A stretch of DNA of 64,000 nt from Bradyrhizobium glycinis (GTDB lineage Bacteria > Pseudomonadota > Alphaproteobacteria > Rhizobiales > Xanthobacteraceae), in NCBI RefSeq assembly GCF_016031655.1, contig NZ_JACCHQ010000003.1, forward strand, positions 186,001-250,000. The letters are read 5' to 3'. The notes below the pieces were generated by a model. It did no database searches. It worked only from the letters and a program-made list of their open reading frames with translations, and had not been told where the DNA came from. Below, piece after piece: positions 24,889-32,923 of the stretch. A program made the translations under genes and the position numbers. Each line of letters starts with the position of its first letter. The stretch's first letter is position 1.

Positions 24889-25691
24889 CGGACACGGACT
24901 TCCTGCACGCCGACGAGCAGGCGCTGGCGCAACGCTTCATCGACGATGGCTTCGTCACCACCCCGGCCGACGATCGCGCCGGGCTCGACCGGATCCAGCG
25001 CCGTGCCGCCGAGCTCGCGGCCGACTACCTGAAGCTGCCGCACGGCAACGATCCCTACGCGATGCTCGACACCATCCACACGCGGGTGAGCGTGGATGAT
25101 CTCAACGGCCTGCGGCTGCATGTCTTCAACGGCCTCAACGCCGAGCCCTGGTTCCGGCCGACCTATTTCCGCCTGGCGCGCTCGACGATCGAGACCATCG
25201 TCGGCAACGAGCTCTGCATGCAGCGCCGCGTCAATCTCAGCATCCAGCTTCCCGGCGACAGCTCCTCGCTGCTCGCCACCCATTCCGACGTCTGGTCGGG
25301 CGACTCGCCGTTCGAGGTCGTGGTTTGGGTGCCCCTTGTCGACGTCCACCGCACCAAATCGATGTATCTGCTGCCGCCGTCCCTGAACGGCGAGATGCAG
25401 GACCGCATGGCGGCCTTGCGCAGCGCCGAAGAGCTGTACAAGACCATCAAGCCGCACGCGACCTTCATCGAGATCCCCTACGGTCACGTCATGCTGTTCA
25501 ACCAGACCCTGATGCACGGCAATCGCGTCAACGAGGAAGCCGGCACGCGCTGGAGCATGAATTGCCGCTTCAAGAGCATCATGTCGCCCTACGCGGACAA
25601 GCGCTTCGGCGAGTTCTTCGAGCCGATCCTGCTGCGCCCCGCAACCCGGGTCGGGATGCAGTACAAGCTGCCGGGAGGCTTCCATGGCTGA
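24885..25691 (+). CDS. 2-oxoglutarate/Fe(II)-dependent oxygenase of sporadic carbohydrate clusters
   Basis: A 268-residue protein with the iron-binding facial triad of the 2OG-Fe(II)/phytanoyl-CoA dioxygenase type: H133 and D135 in THSDVW, and H211 in LMHGNRV, followed by an Arg (R223 or R228) to bind 2-oxoglutarate. It starts with the ATGA overlap of the aminotransferase. From memory, this combination next to the LIC12192-type protein is found in sporadically distributed carbohydrate clusters (for example in Leptospira). It likely hydroxylates the sugar or a bound intermediate; the substrate is unknown. Confidence 0.72.
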   Translation: MTDTDFLHADEQALAQRFIDDGFVTTPADDRAGLDRIQRRAAELAADYLKLPHGNDPYAMLDTIHTRVSVDDLNGLRLHVFNGLNAEPWFRPTYFRLARSTIETIVGNELCMQRRVNLSIQLPGDSSSLLATHSDVWSGDSPFEVVVWVPLVDVHRTKSMYLLPPSLNGEMQDRMAALRSAEELYKTIKPHATFIEIPYGHVMLFNQTLMHGNRVNEEAGTRWSMNCRFKSIMSPYADKRFGEFFEPILLRPATRVGMQYKLPGGFHG

Positions 25692-26076
25692 GCGAGCCGG
25701 CCACCGCGGCTATATCGGCGCCCGGCCGCTGAACGGCAGCCGCACCCCCCAGCACGTCCAGAACATCGTGATCCGCGACTATGCGCGGCGCAAGAACCTG
25801 CACTATCTATTGAGCGCCGCCGAGCACACCATGCCCGGCAGCTACATGGTGCTGGAAGACATCCTGGACGAGCTGCCGCAGCTGCGTGGGCTAATTCTCT
25901 ACAGCATCTTCATGCTGCCGCCCGACGAGGCTCGGCGGCGGCAGATCTACGACCGCGTGCTGCGCGAGGGCTGCGACCTCCACGCCGCGGTCGAGGAGAT
26001 CACGCTGGCGTCGCAGAAGGATATCCAGGCCGTCGAGGACATCCTGCTCGTCAACAAGTTCGCAACCATCCTGTGA
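25684..26076 (+). CDS. LIC12192-type sporadic carbohydrate cluster protein
   Basis: A 130-residue protein with no catalytic motif I can name. Its opening (GYIGARPLNGSRTPQHVQN, then a conserved-looking IVIRDY and LHYLLSAAEH) resembles the LIC12192 family defined by presence in sporadic carbohydrate clusters. It overlaps the oxygenase gene by eight bases. No signal peptide or membrane segment is seen, so it is cytoplasmic. The function is unknown; the tight linkage to oxygenase and aminotransferases suggests a step on the same sugar, either catalytic or as a partner subunit. Identification is from memory of the family. Confidence 0.68.
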   Translation: MAERAGHRGYIGARPLNGSRTPQHVQNIVIRDYARRKNLHYLLSAAEHTMPGSYMVLEDILDELPQLRGLILYSIFMLPPDEARRRQIYDRVLREGCDLHAAVEEITLASQKDIQAVEDILLVNKFATIL

Positions 26077-26101
26077 CGATGCCGCGGAGCAGTTGGCCCC
26101 C

Positions 26102-26767
26102 ATGACCGAGATCAACCTGCTCCAGCCGATGCACGCATCGACGAAGCGGGATTACGTCCAGCGCGTGGTCGAGCACGACAAGGCGGAATCCGCCACTGTG
26201 GCGCGGCAATGGGGACGCGACTATTGGGACGGCGACCGGCGCTACGGCTACGGCGGCTATCGCTATGACGGACGGTGGCGCCCGCTGGCCCAGACCCTGA
26301 TCGATCGCTACGACATCAAGCCGGGCATGAGCGTGCTCGACGTCGGCTGCGGCAAGGGCTACCTACTCTACGAGTTCACCCAGCTCGTGCCCGATCTCAC
26401 GATCGCCGGCATCGACATCTCCGAGTACGGCATCGCCAACGCCAAGGAGGAGGTGCGGCCGCATTTGAGGGTCGGCAGCGCCGTCGAGCTCCCCTACCCC
26501 GACCACAGCTTCGATCTCGTCGTCTCGCTCGGCGTGCTGCACAACCTTCCGCTCGAGGACGTGTTCCGAGCGGTGCCCGAGATCGAGCGGGTCGGACGCG
26601 GCACCTCGAAATATCTGATGGTCGAATCCTTCCGCAACGAGCGCGAGAAGGCCAATCTGCTCTACTGGCAGCTCACCTGCCTGAGCTTCCACGGCCCGCA
26701 AACGTGGGCCTGGATCTACGACAAATGCGGGTATCGGGGCGACCATGGGTTCATCTTCTTCGAATGA
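26102..26767 (+). CDS. SAM-dependent methyltransferase
   Basis: A 221-residue class I methyltransferase with motif I VLDVGCGKGYLLYEF, followed by IAGIDISEYGI and the post-I acidic residue. The Tyr/Gly-rich N-terminal segment DYWDGDRRYGYGGYRYDG is unusual and probably forms a substrate-binding lid. The ATG at 26102 is given; a TTG nine bases upstream has a closer GGAG box and is an alternative. It lies 25 bp after the LIC12192-type gene and overlaps the cupin gene. It is likely an O- or N-methyltransferase for the island sugar. Confidence 0.78.
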   Translation: MTEINLLQPMHASTKRDYVQRVVEHDKAESATVARQWGRDYWDGDRRYGYGGYRYDGRWRPLAQTLIDRYDIKPGMSVLDVGCGKGYLLYEFTQLVPDLTIAGIDISEYGIANAKEEVRPHLRVGSAVELPYPDHSFDLVVSLGVLHNLPLEDVFRAVPEIERVGRGTSKYLMVESFRNEREKANLLYWQLTCLSFHGPQTWAWIYDKCGYRGDHGFIFFE

Positions 26768-27329
26768 GGCAGGCCTGCGCCGGACGACCTCGATGCGCGC
26801 GCAAAATCCGGAAGTGTACTATTCGGACGATGCCATCGTCACCGCCGATGACGCCACGATCGCGGAGCTGAAGCGCATCGCCGCCGGCAACCCACGTCTG
26901 CGCAGCCGGCTTTGCACGCATCCCGATCCCTCGTCCGGACTGCACGAGATGCTGATCGTGCATCATCGCGAAGCTTACGTGCGGCCGCACAAGCACCTCG
27001 GCAAGCCTGAATCGTTCTACGTGATCGAGGGCACCGCGCAGGTCGTGATCTTCGAGGACGACGGCCGCATTCGCGAGGTGCTCGAGATGGCGCCCTACGG
27101 TCAGGGCAAGCGCTGCTACTATCGCATGCCGGAACAGGTCTTCCACTCAATCCTGATCACCTCGGAATGGCTGGTGTTCCACGAAACCACTGCCGGCCCG
27201 TTCGACCCCTCCCGCACCGTCTTTCCCGACTGGGCACCCGACGGCAGCGACGCCGCCGAAGTGCGCGACTACGTCACGCAGATCGCCGGGCTCGCCATCG
27301 AACATCAAGGCCGCGATGCGAGGGCCTGA
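26745..27329 (+). CDS. WbuC-family cupin metalloprotein
   Basis: Up to 194 residues with a single cupin barrel like the WbuC family found in O-antigen and sugar clusters. Seen: the opening region RLCTHPDPSSGLHEMLIV, the metal-ligand cluster HREAYVRPHKHLGKPESFYV and a second cupin motif around FHSILITSEWLVFHETT. The ATG at 26745 overlaps the methyltransferase. An internal ATG at 26793 (MRAQNPEVYYSDD) fits the family's conserved start better and is an alternative. WbuC proteins have no settled reaction; isomerase or epimerase activity on sugars is plausible. Confidence 0.75.
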   Translation: MGSSSSNEAGLRRTTSMRAQNPEVYYSDDAIVTADDATIAELKRIAAGNPRLRSRLCTHPDPSSGLHEMLIVHHREAYVRPHKHLGKPESFYVIEGTAQVVIFEDDGRIREVLEMAPYGQGKRCYYRMPEQVFHSILITSEWLVFHETTAGPFDPSRTVFPDWAPDGSDAAEVRDYVTQIAGLAIEHQGRDARA

Positions 27330-29094
27330 GGCCATGATCGAGCCGGCCAGTCCCAACGGCTTCCGTTGGAAGACGAGCCCACGCGCCGCGCTTTCTGACA
27401 TGCGCGAGCGAATGGGTATCGGATATGTCTGGGTCGGTGCGATTCTCGCCCTTGGTGCGAGCTTGCCTGCACTGTTCGCACGCGAGGTCTTCGGCGACGA
27501 TTGGAGCGTTTACTACACCTACTGGACTGAAGGCCTCCCCGGACTTTTCCGCGTGCTGTGGGAAGCGGCCCATGCCGGCTTCATCGTGCCGATGTCGCTT
27601 TTCGTCGTTCTCGTGCCCGACATGCCGGACGTCGCTGCGCGGTTCGCAGGTCTGGGATGCCACCTCGCCAACGGCGTGTTGCTCTACTCCATCCTCAACA
27701 GGTCACCACACACGAAGCCGATCGCGGCACTCTTCGCGGCTCTCTTCCTGCTCAGCCCGTTCTATGTCATTCGCCTCACGCAGAACGCCGTCTATGACGT
27801 CCTTCTGCTTTTCTATTTGTTGTCTTACGAATTGACCTACTCGAAAGTCCGGGCGCTTCGGTGGGCCGCGCCGTTCTGCCTGCTCTTCTCGTTGTCGCTG
27901 GAGACCTTGATCGCCCTCGAGCCACTCCGGGTGGTGCTGGCCCGATCTCCCGGCGAACGCTGGACGCGGACACTCGTGCGACTCGTTCCATTCTGGCTGG
28001 CCGTCGCGACCATCATCGTGCTGCGGCTGACGATTTTGGGAAAGAGCGGTCATTATGCCGGACAATATGGTTTCGTGTCCGACCTCATCGTCATACGCAA
28101 AGCGCTAGCAGCCCATTTCATGGCCTTCCGGAGCGGGCTCGCATACGCCTATTCCCGCGGCTTCGCGCTTCTCGGAAGTTCCATTTCCACAGCACTGACA
28201 TTGGCCGCCATGGTCGGCTCCGTTCTGCTCGCTACGAGCGCATTGTGGACACCCTGGCTGCTGAGGAGCTTTGTCTCGTCCATCAATGCGATGCTGCTGC
28301 TGGTCTTGGGAACCGCAATCGCCGTCCTCGGTGCAATGCCTTACGCAGTTGCCGGACTTTATGGCGACGTGATGCGGGGGGAATCGAGACTGCTCTTTCC
28401 CTCGCAGTTCGGCATTTTGATGCTGATGGCAACGGTCATCCAGGCGATTCCGGGAGCGCGATTGCGCGCGGGTTTGGCGGGCGGCCTGCTCACCGTCTTC
28501 GCGCTGTCCATGGCTCAGGATTCCAAATGGCTTCTGTACGATGGGCTGATCAACTCGGATCTTCAGCGGCAGGTTCGGGCAGCTTTACTTGCTGATCCGG
28601 AACCAAAGGTCGTGAAGCTCCAGATAGAAAACAGCCACATGATCGCGTATCGCTCCCGCTGCCTTGGCGCCAGTGACATGAACGTCGCTCAGACGACGCT
28701 ACGCGATGAAAGTCGACAGCGGTCCTTCGTGTACACAGATTACTGCGGAGATTTTGACAGCTCTGGCGCTGTCCAGCGTGGCGAATGCACGGTGTCCTAC
28801 CTCGAGTTTTTTCCCTGCCCGCCGCGCCGAGAGACCTGGCGCTATCGCGCTGCGCCAGGAATTCCGCCGCCCGACCGCCTCAGATTCTTCGAACTCATGA
28901 AGGCCGTCCTTGAGGATGCGCCATCGGCCACGCAAGGTCGCGGCGAGCTGATGCAGCTGAAAGACGATCTACCGATTCCCTTGGCAAGAGCGGAATACCG
29001 GCCACCTTGCGGCCGGCCAGGAGTACGTGGAGCCGCCTGGCTGCTGGCGTTACCCGCGCCAGCCTGCGAAGATTCGGCCTCAGGGGGGCGATAG
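27316..29094 (+). CDS. Large polytopic membrane protein, GT-C glycosyltransferase-like
   Basis: A 592-residue protein with about ten hydrophobic helices in residues 35-440 and a soluble C-terminal tail containing five or more cysteines. No exact family is recognised. The layout, one N-terminal helix followed at once by an acidic pair (GDDW, D61/D62) in the first periplasmic loop, is that of GT-C glycosyltransferases, which use polyprenyl-phosphate sugars. It overlaps the cupin gene by 14 bases; ATG 27334 is an alternative start. By eye its base composition is less GC-rich than the operon core. A protein of similar design lies at 33948-35642. Confidence 0.6.
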   Translation: MRGPEAMIEPASPNGFRWKTSPRAALSDMRERMGIGYVWVGAILALGASLPALFAREVFGDDWSVYYTYWTEGLPGLFRVLWEAAHAGFIVPMSLFVVLVPDMPDVAARFAGLGCHLANGVLLYSILNRSPHTKPIAALFAALFLLSPFYVIRLTQNAVYDVLLLFYLLSYELTYSKVRALRWAAPFCLLFSLSLETLIALEPLRVVLARSPGERWTRTLVRLVPFWLAVATIIVLRLTILGKSGHYAGQYGFVSDLIVIRKALAAHFMAFRSGLAYAYSRGFALLGSSISTALTLAAMVGSVLLATSALWTPWLLRSFVSSINAMLLLVLGTAIAVLGAMPYAVAGLYGDVMRGESRLLFPSQFGILMLMATVIQAIPGARLRAGLAGGLLTVFALSMAQDSKWLLYDGLINSDLQRQVRAALLADPEPKVVKLQIENSHMIAYRSRCLGASDMNVAQTTLRDESRQRSFVYTDYCGDFDSSGAVQRGECTVSYLEFFPCPPRRETWRYRAAPGIPPPDRLRFFELMKAVLEDAPSATQGRGELMQLKDDLPIPLARAEYRPPCGRPGVRGAAWLLALPAPACEDSASGGR

Positions 29095-29293
29095 GCCCAT
29101 TGCGTCGCTCAGACTATGGCCCCCTTGATCGTCCTCACCGGTTTCCCCGAAAACGGACCAATTGGATTCGAGCCATTCCGCCCATTCTCGCCAAAACTGG
29201 TGCCACGGATCACAATTGCCCTCACCGGGCCAGCCGCATCCAGCCGATGCGCAGAGCCGGCGAGAACTGGCTGCTGACGCATGGAACGGGCTG

Positions 29294-30310
29294 ATGCTTC
29301 TTGGCAAGAAGACGATCATTGTCCTGACCAAGTTCATGGTCTCCGCCGGCATCATCATTCTGATCGCACGCGACCTGGATCTTTCGTCACTCAAGGCCGA
29401 CCTGCTCGCCGTCAAATTACACATGCTCGCACTGGCGATGTTGCTGCTATTCGCGCAGACGTTCGCCCTGTGCAGCCGCTGGATTCTGATCCTCCGCGCA
29501 ATCGGCGTGTGTCTGGATTGGGTGGCCGGGTGGCGCATCGTTCTTGCCAGTGCCTGGTTCAACCAGGTGTTGCCCTCCGGCGGCGAAGCAGTCCGTATAT
29601 GGATGTTGCGGCGGCAGGGAATAAAGTGGTCGCAGACCCTGAGCAGCATTGTCGCAGATCGGTTTATCGGCCTTCTGACGCTAGGCTTCCTCATTTCGGT
29701 GGGAATGCCGATCTTGGTCTCGCGTATCCAAGACCATGTCTTGCTGTTCGCCGTCGCAGCGATTGTCGCTACCGCTTATTTCGGCGTAATTGTCCTCGTG
29801 ACGTTGAATCGGTTGTCGGCCCGGATGACTGCAGCTATTCCCGTCAGGATCATGCAGTTCGCGGCCCTTCTCGAGGCTCCTCTGCTCGCGCGAACAGGAC
29901 GTAAAGCATTGTTCAGTTCGGCTATTGTCGTTCATCTTCTCACCGTCACGGCTTGTTACGTCCTCGCGCTTGGGCTGGAAGCCGGGTTGTCCGCTCTTGA
30001 CGCCTTCGTCCTCGTGCCGCTGGTGATTATGGCGGCCGCCGTCCCGCTTTCCATCGGAGGATGGGGCATTCGCGAGGGAGCGATGGTCGGTGCGCTCGGG
30101 CTCGTTGGCATCGCATCCGACAAGGCGCTCGCGATCTCGATCTTGCTTGGACTCGGCAATCTCGTCGTCGGCGTCATCGGCGGTGCTGTGTGGCTCCTTG
30201 CGCCCGAGCGTGCGACTTACGGGGCCGAAAGGGCTGATGCTGCTGCACCGCTCCATCAACATCATTACGCGAATCTGGATGAGGTGCGCCGTACGGAACT
30301 GCCGCGGTAG
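29294..30310 (+). CDS. UPF0104 / LPG-synthase-TM family membrane protein (copy 2)
   Basis: A 338-residue polytopic membrane protein, paralogue of the product of 13741-14757. Both share LDLSSL/LDLRQL near the start, AGWRI, WFNQVLPS, ADRF, VTACYVLA-type segments and GGWGIREGAMVG. Copy 2 is two residues shorter in the LPS(SV)GG loop. I placed the start at MLLGKKTIIVLTKF (29294), since longer frames add unrelated residues. It stands alone with ~200-bp gaps on both sides. A role in moving or anchoring a lipid-linked sugar is inferred from family and context. Confidence 0.78.
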   Translation: MLLGKKTIIVLTKFMVSAGIIILIARDLDLSSLKADLLAVKLHMLALAMLLLFAQTFALCSRWILILRAIGVCLDWVAGWRIVLASAWFNQVLPSGGEAVRIWMLRRQGIKWSQTLSSIVADRFIGLLTLGFLISVGMPILVSRIQDHVLLFAVAAIVATAYFGVIVLVTLNRLSARMTAAIPVRIMQFAALLEAPLLARTGRKALFSSAIVVHLLTVTACYVLALGLEAGLSALDAFVLVPLVIMAAAVPLSIGGWGIREGAMVGALGLVGIASDKALAISILLGLGNLVVGVIGGAVWLLAPERATYGAERADAAAPLHQHHYANLDEVRRTELPR

Positions 30311-30404
30311 CCGGACGAGGCAGATGCCGTTGACCTAAGGCGACCGCGCTTTGGCGCGACGTTGTTCCGGCCGCTGGTCGCACTGGGACAGGGCAACTTA
30401 GGAA

Positions 30405-30433
30405 TTGTGGCGCGGGCTGAGCCACTATATAGG
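30405..30433 (+). promoter_or_regulatory. Possible promoter for the second methyltransferase block
   Basis: TTGTGG is followed after 17 bases by TATAGG on the plus strand, 67 bp before the GTG of the methyltransferase at 30500. The match is moderate and the call relies on its position in a 189-bp gap at the head of a three-gene block. Confidence 0.3.
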
Positions 30434-30499
30434 CTTCAGCTAGCTTGAGTTTTCATCCGGGGGCTGTGTCCCCACGTTGTCCTGCAAAGAGCCAGACCA

Positions 30500-31705
30500 G
30501 TGACCGACCATTGCCGCCTTTGCCATTCGACCAACCTCCGACCGGTCATCGACCTCGGGATGATGCCGATTGCGCATCGGCTTCGGCACAGCCGAAACGA
30601 GCAGGAGGAACGCTATCCGTTCGAGGTGCTGGCGTGCGGCGAATGTGGCCTGCCGCAGATCGTCAAGCCGATCGATCCAGACATCCTGTATCGCCAGTTC
30701 AACTACAATTTCAGCAGCTGGAAGCCGGAGCCGCACCAGGTCGACGAGCTCGACACCATCGCGAAATTCTCGAAGCATCAGTCCGTGTTCGAGATCGGAT
30801 GCAACGACGGCCTGTTCATGGACAGACTGCGCGAGCGCGGCGCGAAGGTCCTGGTGGGCGTGGAGCCCAACCCCGTGTCGGGCAAGATCGCCCGCGAGCG
30901 CGGCATCAAGGTCTATTCCGACATGATCAGCCCGGCGCTCTGCCACGACGCCGTCGCCCAGGCCGGCAAGTTCGACCTCGTCGTCTCGCGTCAGGTGCTG
31001 GAGCACATCGTGGATTTCGAGAACTTCTTCGACTGCGTGAAGATCGCGCTCAGCGACGAAGGGCTGCTGTTCATCGACGTGCCCGACTTTGATCCCGGTT
31101 CGACGGCCGGAGACCTCTCCGTGCTGTGGGAGGAGCACGTCAGCTACTTCACCGAGCCGACCCTGCTCGCGCTCTTGGCCCGCCACGGCTTCGAGGCGGT
31201 CTCGGTGAAGAAATACAATTTCAGCGGCGGCAGCCTCGCGATCGCCGCTCGTCGTGCAACCCGTGACGTGACGCCGCCGCCTCCGCCCTCCGGCGTCGGT
31301 GAGAAATTCGGCCAGCGCGCAAGGGAGTACGGCGCGCGCCTGCGGCCGATCCTCGCCAAGGCCCGAGCGAGCGGCGCCGAGATCGCCATCTACGGCGCGG
31401 GCTGCCGCGCCTGCACCTTCACCAACGCGCATGAACTGGCGGATCTCGTCGACCTTTCGGTCGACGACCAGAAGGAGCGTCAGGGGCTGTTCCTGCCCGG
31501 CACCGGCATACCGATCCGTTCGCCGGACGAGCTCGCCGGCAAGTCGGAGCCGCTCGTCTGCCTTCTCGCCGTGAACCAGGAAAACGAAGTCAAGGTCAGC
31601 ATCCGGCTGCGCGAGAACGTGAAGCGGCCGCTGCACATCGTTTCGATTTTCGCGCCCTCCGACATCTGGAGCGAGCTCGACCGGCTCGAGGCGGCCTTGG
31701 GTTAG
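30500..31705 (+). CDS. SAM-dependent C-methyltransferase-like enzyme (TylC3 type, variant active site)
   Basis: A 401-residue paralogue-like relative of the protein at 12390-13658. It has an N-terminal zinc-binding domain (C5/C8 and C46/C49), a Rossmann fold (VFEIGCNDGLFMDRL, about 96-110), and a C-terminal domain beginning near AEIAIYGAGCRACTF. The catalytic stretch reads WEEHVSYF (210-217) where the other copy has YHEHLSYF. The Glu-His pair is kept, but the leading Tyr and first His are replaced by Trp and Glu, which suggests a different substrate or altered chemistry. It starts at GTG (30500). Nine bases separate it from the next methyltransferase gene. Likely a sugar-nucleotide methyltransferase. 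Confidence 0.76.
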   Translation: MTDHCRLCHSTNLRPVIDLGMMPIAHRLRHSRNEQEERYPFEVLACGECGLPQIVKPIDPDILYRQFNYNFSSWKPEPHQVDELDTIAKFSKHQSVFEIGCNDGLFMDRLRERGAKVLVGVEPNPVSGKIARERGIKVYSDMISPALCHDAVAQAGKFDLVVSRQVLEHIVDFENFFDCVKIALSDEGLLFIDVPDFDPGSTAGDLSVLWEEHVSYFTEPTLLALLARHGFEAVSVKKYNFSGGSLAIAARRATRDVTPPPPPSGVGEKFGQRAREYGARLRPILAKARASGAEIAIYGAGCRACTFTNAHELADLVDLSVDDQKERQGLFLPGTGIPIRSPDELAGKSEPLVCLLAVNQENEVKVSIRLRENVKRPLHIVSIFAPSDIWSELDRLEAALG

Positions 31706-31714
31706 GGACGTGGC

Positions 31715-32920
31715 ATGGCTGACGAGAAGCTCTTCAATTACTACGAACGTCAGGACGTCCTACCAACGTTCGGGAATTTCAAATCGGCCGCCGAACTCGA
31801 TGCATATGCCAGCCAGCGGCGCGAGCTGTTTTCAGACAAGCTTGTGCTGCCGCCGCGGCTATTCCGCGATGCGGAGGTGCTCGAATTCGGTCCTGATTCC
31901 GGTGAAAACGCGCTGGTGTTTGCCGGCTGGGGCGCCAATATGACGCTCGCCGAACCGAACCGGCATGCGCATCCGAAAATTAAGGCCTATTTCGCTCATT
32001 TTAGCCTGACCGAGCGCCTGCGCGAACTCGCGTTGGCCGATGTGGAGGGATTTCGCAGCGATCGCCGCTACGACATCATTGATGCCGAAGGTTTCATCTA
32101 CACCGTGCAGCCGACTGAAAATTGGCTCGGCGTCTTCCACCGGCTGCTCAATCCGGACGGTTTCGCCGTCGTGTCCTATTACGAGCGCTACGGCGGCTTC
32201 TTCGAGCTCGCGCTCAAGGCAATCCATGCAGCCGGCAAGGCCTTGTCAGGCCGTCCTGCACTCGAAACCGCGAAGACGCTTTTCGACGCAAAATGGAACA
32301 GCATTCCGCACACCCGCAGCTTCGAATCCTGGCTGATGGACGTGCTCGAAAATCCCTTCGTCCGGCATCGGTACTTCCTCGATGCAGCCGCATTGTGCAC
32401 GGCAGCGCATGAACAGGGATTCGACATCCATTCGGCGTGGCCAGCCTATCGCGACAGCCTGGACGTCTACTGGCACAAGAAGGTTCTCTCCGCCGACGAG
32501 AAGCTGCGGCGTGCGGCGCGCCATCTCGACCGCAGCCGCCTCAGCTTCCTCGGCGGACGCAAGCTCTACCTGGTCGGCAAGGCCGATGCCGTGGCGGCGA
32601 TTTCGGCATCGATCGAGACGCTGGTTCTCGACGTCGACGCGATGATCGACGCCCCCTACGGCGAGAGCCTGCCGCGCGTGATCGCGAGCCTTGCGTCCTT
32701 ACGCGAGGCGATCCAAGCGACGGACATTCTCGCGGACGATGCTTGCGACATCGAAACGATCGTTGCGACGCTCGACAGTTTCCACCGTATCTTTGGCGCG
32801 ATCGGGCGACGCGATGCGTCCGCGGTCACGGCCCTGACCCAGACAGATCCGGCGTTCATCAGCACCTGGGGACAGCCGGCGCATTTCCTCGTCATCCGGA
32901 AGCGCTTCAAGGGATCATAG
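31715..32920 (+). CDS. Class I methyltransferase-like protein with C-terminal extension
   Basis: A 401-residue protein. Residues ~1-200 look like a class I SAM methyltransferase with motif I VLEFGPDSGENALVF and an acidic residue in TLAEPN after the second strand. Residues ~200-400 are a mainly helical extension of no recognised family. It is nine bases downstream of the C-methyltransferase-like gene and three bases upstream of the Gfo/Idh/MocA gene, so it is part of a three-gene block. The substrate is unknown. Confidence 0.66.
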   Translation: MADEKLFNYYERQDVLPTFGNFKSAAELDAYASQRRELFSDKLVLPPRLFRDAEVLEFGPDSGENALVFAGWGANMTLAEPNRHAHPKIKAYFAHFSLTERLRELALADVEGFRSDRRYDIIDAEGFIYTVQPTENWLGVFHRLLNPDGFAVVSYYERYGGFFELALKAIHAAGKALSGRPALETAKTLFDAKWNSIPHTRSFESWLMDVLENPFVRHRYFLDAAALCTAAHEQGFDIHSAWPAYRDSLDVYWHKKVLSADEKLRRAARHLDRSRLSFLGGRKLYLVGKADAVAAISASIETLVLDVDAMIDAPYGESLPRVIASLASLREAIQATDILADDACDIETIVATLDSFHRIFGAIGRRDASAVTALTQTDPAFISTWGQPAHFLVIRKRFKGS

Positions 32921-32923
32921 CCA

